Assembly (NCBI RefSeq): GCF_001949145.1
Contig: NW_019091415.1
Coordinates: 926,253-962,018, forward strand
Source of the DNA: Acanthaster planci
Taxonomy: Eukaryota; Echinodermata; Asteroidea; Valvatida; Acanthasteridae
DNA: 35,766 nt
Reading direction: 5' to 3'
A program made the position numbers and the translations under genes. Of the stretch, positions 1-12,300 are shown one piece after another. The notes beneath the pieces were generated by a model that was not told where the DNA came from, did not search any database, and saw nothing but the letters and a program-made list of their open reading frames with translations. The stretch's first letter is position 1. The number at the start of each line of letters is the position of its first letter.

Positions 1-95
1 CTTACACTATAACTTTCGTGGTCTACAGTGTTGAGAACTTTTTATGTTCTAACCTAATATAACTTGGCCGTGCTTGCTATATTCTTGCGTCACAG

Positions 96-339
96 GAGAC
101 TGCAGTGAAGAGTTCCCTACTTGAGTCAAAGCGCCAGCCACCACCACTCCCACCGAAACCAAGTCCTCGCAACAGTGGTGTGACTGCTGAAGCATTGTCG
201 GAGTCCAGTGACCCTCCAGTCACAGCTGTCCCAACCTCCCTTGCCATTGCCAATGTGCCATTGGGAAAGCGAGCGTCAGTGGTACTGCCCAACAGTCTGG
301 AGAAGACAATCAACCTGAAGAAGGGAAATGCTGGATTGG
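96..339 (+). CDS. MPDZ: Exon 1: PDZ5-6 linker and first strand of PDZ6
   Basis: The exon follows the acceptor TTGCGTCACAG and ends at the donor G|GTAAAG, in phase 1. Residues 1-69 are a linker containing [11 protein letters not shown] at about residues 15-25, a candidate SH3-domain ligand. Residues 70-82 ([13 protein letters not shown]) are the first beta strand and the start of the carboxylate loop of the first PDZ domain. The frame begins in phase 0 (codon gag at 96). The preceding exon is outside the window, so the acceptor cannot be checked against an upstream phase. Confidence 0.9.
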
Positions 340-3300
340 GTAAAGTCCCTACTGAAAATACTTGCTTGGCGATTAGGGCTTTGGGTTGTGCAGTGTCAGC
401 AGCTAGTTTTCAAATTGAATGAGAACAATACACCTGGAAATTGTGTGCATTGAAATTCATCTCCGGGATGATGTTGATTGGGGTCTCTTTGAGATGAGAA
501 ATTTCACTGAAATAACTAGCAAAGAACCTAATGTTCATCCAATATGCACAGATTGGCCAAAGTGTGCATGTGTCATCAAAAACTGAACAATGCTCATTTA
601 AATAGATTATTACTGTTTTTATATGAAGTGTCTAGTGGGGAGAAAGAGGCAAAATAGCCTGTGGTGTTTAGCAGGCACTTGTGACTTGTTCTTAAGCCAC
701 ATATACCTGTATGAGCCTAGGCTTGGTGACATGTTGAATTCAGGCTGTATCATTTAGAAATGGTGGGGATGAAAGAATTTCATATTGGTCTTTGGTTTTG
801 ATTGTTTGGTATTGAAATGTTAAAGAATTCAGAAACTTCTCGGGAAAGTGACAGAAATGAGTTTGTTTCTACATTGAGACATTTTAGCTCACTGAAGAAA
901 ATACATAGAATGATAAATTAAAAACAAAGCAAAATATGCCAGAGAGGGTCATAATATATCAAGATATTGCTTATTTCAGTCTCTTTTCAGTAAACGGAGT
1001 TCACGTTGTAACAGGAAACTTATGTTTGCAAAGCTTGTTACATGTGCCATGTTAGGAGCCATGGCTATTAATACATCACTGGTATGCTTCAATCTGACTT
1101 AGGTCTGACTGTCATTGCCGACAAATCCAACGGTGTTGTGGTCAAAAGCATCATCCGCGGGGGTGCTGTCCATCATGATGGACGCCTGGCTGTCGGGGAC
1201 TACATCACATCAGTCAATGGGAACTCTATGCGTGGTTTGAGTAATGTGGAGGCCAGAGCCATACTCAGAAGGGCCTCCTTGGCAGGAGATGAAATCAGGT
1301 ATGTGCACTCCCAGTGCTTATCCAAAAAGGGTCTGTTTCAGGCTATGACTTTGACATCAGTAACTTTGGGATGCGTTACCAAGCACAGAGCTTTGAAGAG
1401 ACCAGTTTGGCCGGCATCTTTTGAGTGAAATCAGTGCGAGTCAGTGAACAAAAAAAATTCTGACTGATGAGAGCATTGCATGTATTCTCCTGTGTATTCC
1501 CAATAGGGGAGAGTTACGGTCCAAGATTTGGTTATGAAAGACACAAGTGATCTAGAGCCATTGGTACTTGCTATGTGACAGAGTGGCTTAATGTTGATGT
1601 TTTCCATAATGTAGTGCATTCTTCCCTTGGCAAAGCATACACTTCTATTCCTACCGTAGTATAGTAAATGTGCTGTCTCTGCCCTTGTGCATAGCATGAC
1701 TTACATCCCTGCTAGTGATGCAGCAGCTTTCCGTGAAGACCCCTCAGCATTTTCTTCAGTAAGGTTAGCTCTACCTTTTTTAAGTATTTGTTTGAATTAC
1801 TGCTCAGAATCCTACTTTGAAATAAATTATTGCTGTTTGTTTTGATATTCTGAGAGTTGGAATAATTGAGATCCTAGAATTGACAATTTGAATCATGCTT
1901 TTGTGTAGTCGATTTTTATCCACTGTTTTTTACAGACAGTGAAATAATTTCAAAGAGCTCTTCCATTTGAGAAAAATCATGAGCAATTTGCGGTATCTTG
2001 TTGCTTTTGATAACCCCACAGCCCCACGGATGATAAGTTTGCCTTACCCCTCAAGGATCAACATTCAGATTCTGTCAAGCTTGCTGCAGTAGCGTTGTCC
2101 CCTGTCAGTGTGGCTGCAGAAGGTGACAGTGCACAGGAGGTACATACTGTCCGACTCACCAAGGAACCCAACAAGAGCCTTGGGATCAGCATTGTAGGAG
2201 GTGAGTGCCACATTGAATCCTTATTCAGTGTCAGCGTGTTGTATTTCCCAGATTTGCAAGGTGGATGGTCAGAACTGGTTCAAGAAGGTAATAATGACCA
2301 AATGTCAACTATTGAAATGATTTACGTGATCAATACTGGAACTTCTTAGGTTTTTCAATCAACCCTTGACATGATGAAAGCAGTGTAGCATTTTCCACAA
2401 GTATACTAGTCTTCCCCATGCAGGGAGCATACCACAAGCAGCGTAGTGTCTTGAATGGCTTCTTGTGAACCTCATCCAACAAGCAGGCTTTGTCTGCTGA
2501 GATACAATCTATATTCCTAACTTTTTTTTATTAGTATACCATAGTTAAAAAACGATAATTTACTCTTTTATTTCTTGCTGTTTAGTGACCAACAGATATG
2601 GTTAGTATTCTCCACATGTTCATATAAAGGAGCATTTTCAATTGGAATGTTGGAATTGGGTTGATAAAAATGATTTCCTTCCATTTTTGAGTTGCATCTT
2701 GCAATATGTTGATTTTTTATCATAGACGACTCCTGAAACTAATATTTTTGTTTCTATTAAAAATGAAAAGTTTTACTTTGACTAATAGTTTGGATTTTAT
2801 TAAATTCGGACACTAACCTGGAACATTTTTGTTTGAGAATATTTCCCCTAATTATTTGAATGAGGTTTTACGTAATCAAGCATGATTAATAAAGGAATAA
2901 ATATGTGCTTGGCCGGTCTCGGCTCAGGAGAATCGGCTCAGACATTATCAATGTTTAAAATCTCCTGAGCTGATCTGACCAAGCATATTTATTCTCGTTC
3001 ATAATTACCGTTTTAGTCAAGAAAGGCAAAAGTGGTCAATGTACAGTAAATTTCCAAGGATTTTGTTCAAGAAATTTACATTTCTGTTCCCGAACACCCC
3101 CGTTCATTTTAAGGGTATGTTCCTTGTGCAAGTAGTCCAGATGAATCTCCTAACATGCACTTGGCGCGCATTGTGAGTTCTGTGTGCCACAAGACTCATG
3201 ACCAGTAGGAATGAATTAAACTGTCTCGTATGTAGGTGCCATGTGATTTTATGCAGCAGGCATTATCAAATCGCTGTAGACACTATCAAATGCTAATAAA

Positions 3301-6300
3301 TGGTCACGTTGCGTGTTGTTGAATGGGGAAACTGTCTGAGGTATTCATGAATTGATCATAAATGATTTGATTGATGTTTGCTCAGTTGTCTATTAATTTT
3401 CTTGTGTCTTGATCAAGATATGGTCCATGATTATATAAGTGACAGTATCTTAATATTGACCTGTGAAGTACCGGTACAGGTGTTACTTCAAAATAAGCAG
3501 GGTCACAAAGTTACATTTGCTGTAGACACACATAAGAATGATATGGCCATTTGCACTGAGTACGTAAAGGCAGACATTGTTGGTGTTTGAATATATACAT
3601 GTAACTGTTGGCAGCTGCGATGTCACATGATATGTTATACACCATAATTCCACAATATATTAGTACATTGGAAGTGCTCATATCGTCCTGCAATTAAAGT
3701 ACTCTGCTCTTTAGTATAATTTAATTTCATTCATTCATTTATACAGTGCAAATTTCATAGTTACATGTACAGTATGTTCAACTGTGCTGTACATATCTAT
3801 AGATAGCAGACAACAAGAAGCAATGTCAGTTTTAGAGTTGGGAGGAAACCCCAGAGACGAAAATTCTGGGTAAAACCCACAGAATCAGGGGTTGAAAACC
3901 CAATCCATATGTCATATTCATGTCTGTGGACCAAGCCGGGAATCGAACATCAAGAACGTAATAGACATCAAGCATCAACTTAGTTCTTAATTTCAGAGTA
4001 TTATATCTAGCAAATAACCTGCCTCCAATTCCCATAAACTTTAACTGTAGAAAAGCTTCTTTTTGTGGTTTTGTTGGTTTTTGTATCCTTCTGAACCTTT
4101 TCGAGGCAGAGGAGGTGGGCATCCTCAAAAATGTCAGCTGAAGACAGATCTTTTTACAATTTTGGAATGCATACACACAGTGTTTAAGTATGTCCATGCT
4201 CAGGGTGCATAGACAGTTATGTAATGTGTTCTAAAAGGCATTTGGGTGTTATTGCCATTTACAATGGACTCTACGGCCTGTGCATGAGTGCTGTTCATCT
4301 TGCATGTATAGTGCAGAAAAAGTAACATTGGTTACTTGGCATTTGAAAAACTGACAAATTGCAAGACAGGCATGTCAGAAGTTTGTGAAGTTGGTATCTC
4401 AACAGTAATGGGACAGTGTGTTGCAGTGACATTTTGCTGGGGGTGCAAACTCAACTTCCCTGCATTCAGCAGTGAGGAACTGGCTGATCACATGACCATA
4501 TGAATATTGTTTGGACACAGGACGTGCTGGTGACGGTCAACCAGTAGAAGGTATTTACATCAAGCATGTACTGGACGATAGCCCTGCAGGCCGAACAGGG
4601 GCATTGAAGACTGGAGATCGCATCTTGGAGGTCAGCCTTTTAAATTTCATCCAACAATTTGTATTGTTTTGGGTCTTACGTTCAGTCTGCAGGGTTGGGT
4701 GGAGTGAACCAGACATGATAGGAGTCAAAGGGAGTAATTACATCATTGGATCTTGTGCTTACCAACCAAGCCCTGGCAACTTGGTACCAGTCATTATTAC
4801 CTGATACCATGAGAATTGAAATCCATGTTTCTCTCTTTTTGCATTTTATTTTAATCAGAGCACACGTAGGACACAAATAACAACGAAGAAAAGGTTAAGG
4901 TCATGACAAAGAATCCAAAGGTCATCAGAACATTAACATCTACGGTGAATACAAAACGTTGCCAAAATGTCACAGCTAATCAAAAAAACTGGGATAGACC
5001 TCAACTTACTAATGGCACAACAGTGTCTCTGTATGGCATTGCCTCTCATACAGATGAAATTCTTCATTATTGAGCTGGATTTTTGCTGATGATTCTGTTG
5101 CTACCTCTGGTAATAAATCTTCTAATAAATAGGACATCTAGAAAGCAGGGGGTTGAGCAGATGATAGGTTTGTAAGCCTCAGTTCTGGCTTACGGATACA
5201 TGTGTGCATTCATATGGTTGTTCCTACAGGTGAATGGATGTGATCTGCGGGATGCCAGTCACGACTATGCTGTTGCCATCATTCGCAATGCTGCCAGCCC
5301 TGTGTGTTTTATGGTTCAGAGCTTATCACCCGGAGATCATGTAAGTCCTCGTATCACCAGTCCAGTCCGGCCAGCTTTTGCTTACAGTAGTCGAGTCAAG
5401 CAGATTAGCGGGCTTTTCCAAAACTCACAGAGTTAGTGTGGAAACTGGCCTTATTAACATGGACCAGCCACTGTGGCTGTATTAAGCACAGATTGAAAAT
5501 GACTATCTTTCTGCAAGTTGCAATGTAAGGCTACTGTTTTTCTCTAGCACATTCAACCAATTTGTCAGCATGTCATCGACTGTCTCACTGTCACTGTCAG
5601 GAAGCTTTCCTTGCAGTGGATTACTAACAGCAGAGAAGAGTTGTAGGTCTGTAGCCATTTTCACATAAGTAAGCTGCATCCAAATCTGTTGTCAAGAGCT
5701 AGGTCTAGGTCTTCACTCAGTTGGAAATAATGTGGAGACCCGCAGACAACAGACGTAGCCGTAGCTCTTGAAACCCATTTCGGACATGGCCATGCATGGT
5801 GTGCAGTGCATTTTTTTAAATGGATGTTTTGCTCTTTTTAAGTGCCTGAGATGTGCACGGGTAACTTGAGCCAGATTTAAAAAGATTAATTTTTCTCCGT
5901 ATACTGGCAGCATTGTTCAATCACTGTTATGAAAAACCTCTCAGCATTCATCCATTTGGTTGGCACACATGTACATGTATGTAGTACAATTTGGAAGTGA
6001 TTACGAACTGAGAAAAGCTTATGCTGCATTCAAAACAAATTTGTGCCTAATAACAAAACATTTTTGGGTGATTGTCAAATAGTCATTTCCAGTCAGAAAC
6101 AACTTGATCTAAACATTCATTGGTTGTGGGTTTGTCATTAATCATGCATTTTCATGCTGCTAAGATTTCCAAAATAATGCTCTATTTAAACTCTGGAATC
6201 TTTTGAGTGAAAGTTAATGATATTAATTAAAGGCACAAGCATAAGAGTTCAGATAGTATTCGGTTAGATATTTGGCAGGAATGCTGTTGGCCGTTTAGCT

Positions 6301-9300
6301 GCACTCTTATAAGAGTCTTCAGCTTCACCTGAAATTTTTAGTCACAAATCTGAAGATTCTGTCTCAAGATTTTTGTCTGCTGTACTACAGAAATGTAAAA
6401 CTTCAATAAAAAGCCAAAGATTTGGGTTGAAATTTAAAAGTCTTGAAGTGGGTCGGCAGATGCTGATGAAAATAAAGCCAATGAAAATCAAGCTAACACC
6501 CGAGACAAAACCTTTAGGATAGTCCAGAGAATCCTTTCCTGTCCTGTGTGGTTCCTGTACAGTATTTCATGGTGGACAGAGCCTCTTCATCCTTGGCTCC
6601 AGTCCATTTCTAACAGTGTTCTTTTGGTCATCAGGCTCAATGAGTGATCTTGAATGTGATACATGCCTGTTTCAATATGACATTGAATATTGTTGAATTT
6701 GGAGAAAGAGTAAACCAAACAAAGCTAAAAGAAGAAATGAAGTGAATCAAAGCAGGACAGAAAATTTCTCTTATTTAACCTCTCTTGGAATGGAATTTTT
6801 CTCAAATAGTCCTTTTAACAACAAAATAGGGAGAAGCAGCGTGAATAACACTACTGGCTAATATTTCTGAATACCAAGTCACACAACTATACATGGACAA
6901 ACTTGTATGATACATGTACGTGTGTATGGATTGTGAGTGGCCTATATTCTTGAGTGGTTTTTGTATGAGCATGTTAGGCTGGGCATCAGGGGGCCCCTGA
7001 CTTGGGAGTGCCTTAGTGTGCTTGAGGCACATTTTATATTATTAAAGTGTAAACATTGGGGTGATTTTGTAGTTTGCATGATGCATGTAAGAAATTGGAT
7101 TTACATGTATGTTTCAGACAGAAAAAAATATTTATTATAGTCTTTAACAGGGTTTGATAAGCGTTTGTTCCCCTAGCAGCAGGTCTGTTAAATTTGTACT
7201 GATGCACGCGTGTAAGTCTGTTTCTTTTGTTACTCTTAGTGCCTTTTATGCTAATGCTGTTCATCACAGTGGACTTTATTGGAAGACTAGAATTCAACAG
7301 TGTGTTTATATTCATTTTAGGATTATTCAACCGTACAGCTGTAGACCTTCACATGGTTGGCAGAAGTACAGTTTTCCGTTTACCGGTATCACGTACGTCG
7401 GTGTGTTCCTAGACCCTTCACTAAGGGTGCAAACAAAGCCAGTGTGGACAAATATTGTTGCCATACATGGGTACTTGCATATATAGGTGTCCTCTATTTT
7501 CTTTGATTAAAGAAGAAATGAAATCCTGAGTGCATTTGTAATGGGAGACGTCTAGACACTGGTGGCAGAAAACATACCGGTCCTTTTTTCAAAGTATTGT
7601 GTGTGCTCAGAATTATGCACACATGATCAGAACAATGCGCACATGATCAGAACTGGTAAAAAAGACCAGTATGTTTGTCGCCACCAAGTGTCGCAAAGTT
7701 TATCATTGCCTATGCTTCGCAGGCACCACATTTATACTGAAGTACATATAGTGAAACATGTATGCACCCAGTTGACAGTTTAATAGTGTGCGTAGAACAC
7801 AACATTGTACGTGTAAATAATGCATTAGTATTTTTCTAGAGAATTGTTAAACATGGCTGGTACATCTTTCTGTACAGTCAGCACAAAGTGTGTGAGTGTA
7901 TGATCACTGTCTCATTAATGTTACCTCCTGGATTCACTTTCCTGATATACTTCTAAAGTTTTCATTGTGTTTTCATTTAACCACTGATTTAAATGCAGAA
8001 TTCATTTACTGTACACGTGTTATTTGCTGCATCATATTTCCAATGGAATTTTGTAATTTTTCACACAATCTTATGCATATATGAAATGATGTGAACAATG
8101 TAAAGTGGACTGCTTACTTGGAATATGGAAATATTCTCACTGCGAGAAATTGCAAGGTCTCCAGCACGGGTAGCATTTCATCATCTGCTCTTGCAGCTGA
8201 AGAAGTTGGACATCTTGTCACTAGTCTGTTTTGCCCATCTTGCCTACTGTACAAATATGACACAGTGCTAAGCTGTATATTGTGGGATTGAAAGGATTTG
8301 TCAGCTTATGGGTAGTGGAAATCAGAGATTTGACACCACTTTTCCAGATGACTGAGGACATACACTCTGTGGGACCAATAATTGTTTTAATGGGATGTGG
8401 AGGAATATACAACAATTTACATTCCACTTTTAGAAGAGGGGGATTGATCATTAGAGTCACTCCATGTAGTTAAAAGAGCCAACAATCCTGGAATTGGAAT
8501 CCATTTGAAAAAAAGAACCATTTTACTGCTGTAGGTGCCACTTACCAGGCAATCAGCAAAAGTGACACACAAACCAAGTAGTGGTAGTGTTTCTGGATGA
8601 TAGAATTGGACACTAGATGCCTAATCATTTGCATGTCCATGGTCTGTTTCACTGTGCACCTGTTACTGTATGATGGCAGTCACATCAGTAATTGGTTTAC
8701 CTGGATAAATGGGCAGAATTGAGAGTTTTCCCTTTCAGACTGGAGACCCAGGACAGACTACATACATGTATGTCCTCAAAGCTAGTCCTACCTTCCCTAT
8801 AGTTGCATTGACTTACCCGAAGCTGTCAGGTAATTGCAAAAGACTTTGCCTTACAGTGGACTTTTGACAACTAAAATGAGTTGACTAGCCTCAGACATTA
8901 TAAAGACAATGATACGGTGGCTGTTCTTGAACTGTACGATGTCATCGTACCAGTACACTGTAATTGAAGCTAGACTATTACCCTCTTCCCTTCCTTCGTT
9001 TGTCCTAGTCACAGGCAGTACACGTATCTAGACCAACATTTTTGTCAGTATTGGAATGGAGTTACTTTGTAGGGTTGTAAAATATCGTTACTTGTAGGTT
9101 TCTGTGCAGGGTCTGGAGCAAGCAGGCATGGTAAAAGAATAGTCATTCATATACGTGTAGACATGTGGTATTTTCTAAGATGGATACCCACCACATATAA
9201 CTGATTACTAGTTGTCCCTGTAACTATCATTTCATTCCAACTGGGGCATCTTAATTGGTATTGCTTAACACCTCTTGCTACATGTAGCTACATGTATTTT

Positions 9301-12300
9301 CCCCACATCATATGTTTTGAAGCTCTGGTTAATATGTTTATTTTTTCAAATTTTCTTTTGCTTAATACATGGACCTGCATGTTAATCAAACAGTATCCAT
9401 TGCACATTGACACATTGATCAAATCCATCTGCTGACCTGTTCTTTCATTTTTTTTTTAGTTTTTGAGCTGCTCCACGTGTTTAACTTGTTTAAATTTAGT
9501 GTATTCCTCACAAATAAAATAATTTATTTGCTTTGAAGTGATAAAAACCAAGAGTTGCATTGTCTTTGACTCCAAGCATAATTTCAAATAGAATGCATTC
9601 ATCAGCGCAATCATCATTGAAAAATAATTTAAAAGACATTTGAAAGTTGGTTGTTCCATTTATTGTATTAACTTTTTTCAGGTGAGATCAAGTTTCCCAT
9701 TCCACTGAAGTAAAGAATAATTGTTTCTTGGAATTTCCCTCTTGTAAACTCCAGCTGTATCTCTTCTTTGTTGTTGCAGCCATACACCATTGACAGCATG
9801 AGCCATTGATCTCACATGTGTGCCTTGTGCATGAACACTGCAGCCAATTAGTTCATGGACATGTGGACTTTGTTGGGGCTGTGTTTGCCACTGCATGCTG
9901 CATGTACATGATATTTTTTTGTTGTTCCACTCATCTGCCTAGTTGATCCACCAGTTTTGATCAAGACAAGATGACCTCGCTCAATTTGCGCATTTTCACC
10001 GTTTTTTTAATTTGCATGCCTCATTTATGACTGGTTTGGTTAATGTACAGGAACAGGTGTAAAGGGTGCCGGTAGCAAAAAGAAATTATTATGAAATATC
10101 AGTAAAGCAACGTGGGGATACCAGCATAAGAAATATTCATCCAGTGTTCATGTGCTTACTGGTACATCAGTTTGTAAACCCCATTTTATCCGCTAAATAA
10201 CTGCAGACCCATTTGTTTCACATATAATAACTTCTTATCAACTCTTTACAATGTACTCTGTAGTATATAGTATGATATACTTAGTAATATAGTCTGTTTC
10301 CTTACTCCACATTTTACTAAATGTCCAACAGGTCAAATTGAGTCTTTCTTATGCATATTTTCTGAATACTTCATCAACCTCTAGCAGTCAGTTGGAAGGC
10401 CTCAAATACCATTCAGTCATTACTTCGCACATCAGCGTATTACCTACATGACCTGGCATTTGTGGATCATCAACCTTGCACTTTCAGTCATCTTTCAGGA
10501 AATCATGTCATAATCAGTTGTATGATTGTCCACTATTTTGTTTTTTAAATCTTACCTCAGTTTAACCAGGGAACATGTGGTTTGTATGTTGTGCTAAAAT
10601 TTCAACAAGGGCCGACATTACTTTGCCAAGTAATGTGCACTGAATTGACAATGTCTGTCTTTTTCAACTACATATAATGCCAGTGGATTCAGTTTTGTCT
10701 CATTACCTCAATTTTCAACTCGCTTTCGTACACAAACAGTGTCTTTAAACAAAGCAAAGTCACTGTGATAACTCTACCTCTGTTTTTCCTGTTTTATATA
10801 ACAACTGCCATGCATTACCCTTAAGGTTCCAGGTTGTGTGCATGAGCACTGATACAATCTGGTTTGTTAGTGACTTCCAGACTTGCACATTTTCAACTGA
10901 TTACGAGTGCCCATTGTCTAATGCGCAACTGAGCACTCTTTCATTTCCATTTGCTGTATTGCCACACCATGTACACTATAAGTGCCAGTGGTTTAAAGGG
11001 GCTGTGATGTGAATTTTACTTAGCAACATGTTTTGTTTCTACTCCTACTTGTTCAACTTACTATTCCTCTTAAATGTCAGAAAACTATCTGGCATCTCTT
11101 TTTCGTTAAGCTCAATGAAAAGTAGTCTTTTTAAACATTTGAAATTTTCCATGCTCTTTCTGACAACTGAGGGTGCCATTGCTGTGATGTCATAAAAGGA
11201 AGACACTTTTCATGTTGAGAGTTTTCTGTTCAAATTTTATAACCCAAAATTTGCTCATTGAAATTGTGAGAAATTTTTCTTACTCGCCCATCTTGTAGAA
11301 CTGAATCAGCAACAGTCATCCAAGAATATCAAATTCCTACAAATGGGTCATTCTATAAATTAGGGGTCCAATTTTTTGTGTCCCTACCACATCTGACATG
11401 ATTTTGTAAGTTAAGAACACATTCTCTAATTTCAAAGAGTACTGATTTCATGCAAATTACCTGCCAGACAAATGGAAATAGTTTGAAATCAATTTCAGTG
11501 ATATTTCCATGTCAAATTAGACAGGTCAGGTGTAACAGGGACTCAAAAATGCCACACATTTTGACCCCAAATTTATAGAATGACCCAAATTGTAGTGCAG
11601 TGTGGCTGTGATACTGAGGTTTCTGCCTTGGGTGGCACCATAATCTTGTTCGTATACTTGCACCGGTATGTACAAATTTTCTGAGCATGAAAATAAAAAG
11701 GAACCGAAATGCCCTTAAAATGATACGACAAACAAAAAAATCAGGTTAAAGGGAACATAAAGTTGCATTTACGAGAACTGCATTAATAAGTTACACAGAC
11801 CCTGTCAGTTACAGTGACATCACAGTATCAAAGTGAGTGAGGAAACGTAATGTCCTTGTCAGATCTTGTTCTAATCATGTTTACAGCTTAGGCAAATGCT
11901 TCTTTTACACTAAGCAGACAATCAGGGCTCCCTGGTCTGTTGTCATCTGATTGGGGCCACAATTGTCTTAGCACAGTATTCATGTCTGGAAAAAGTTGTG
12001 TAATCCAGATTCAATTGATTCGTATTTTTATTGTTTGTGACTAGTTCCGAGCTGTTTTACTTCAACCATGGTTGTTTCACATTTCCAAATACCACATGCA
12101 ACTTTCATTTCCATGTACTAGTGCACCTGTACATAAAAATGACAAATTGGAGGTTTTCTTTTCCACCTATACATACTCATTAGCCACTGAAAATTGTTTG
12201 TAAACTCATTCAAATAAGAAATGTATAGGATTATGTACACTACATTGAATATATATATGTCAATATTATCCATTTCATTCATTGTATTACAGTTTTTCAC

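Larger units (their letters stand above)
2201..4520 (+). other. Intron 4 (2,320 nt) with two repeat copies
   Basis: This is a GT-AG intron in phase 1, directly after the binding loop of PDZ7. It contains a copy of a roughly 400-bp dispersed repeat (2893-3297) and a minus-strand SINE (3722-3970), both listed separately. The rest is AT-rich with no feature I can support. Confidence 0.85.

Noticed and set aside
1299-1428. Extension of exon 2 past the donor ([11 protein letters not shown] and on)
   Set aside because: YVHS superficially resembles TYVPA of the human domain, but the true counterpart MTYIPA is in exon 3, and the donor GTATGT is strong.
3832-4197. 121-codon open frame on the minus strand
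   Set aside because: It largely overlaps the minus-strand SINE and its flank; no protein similarity.
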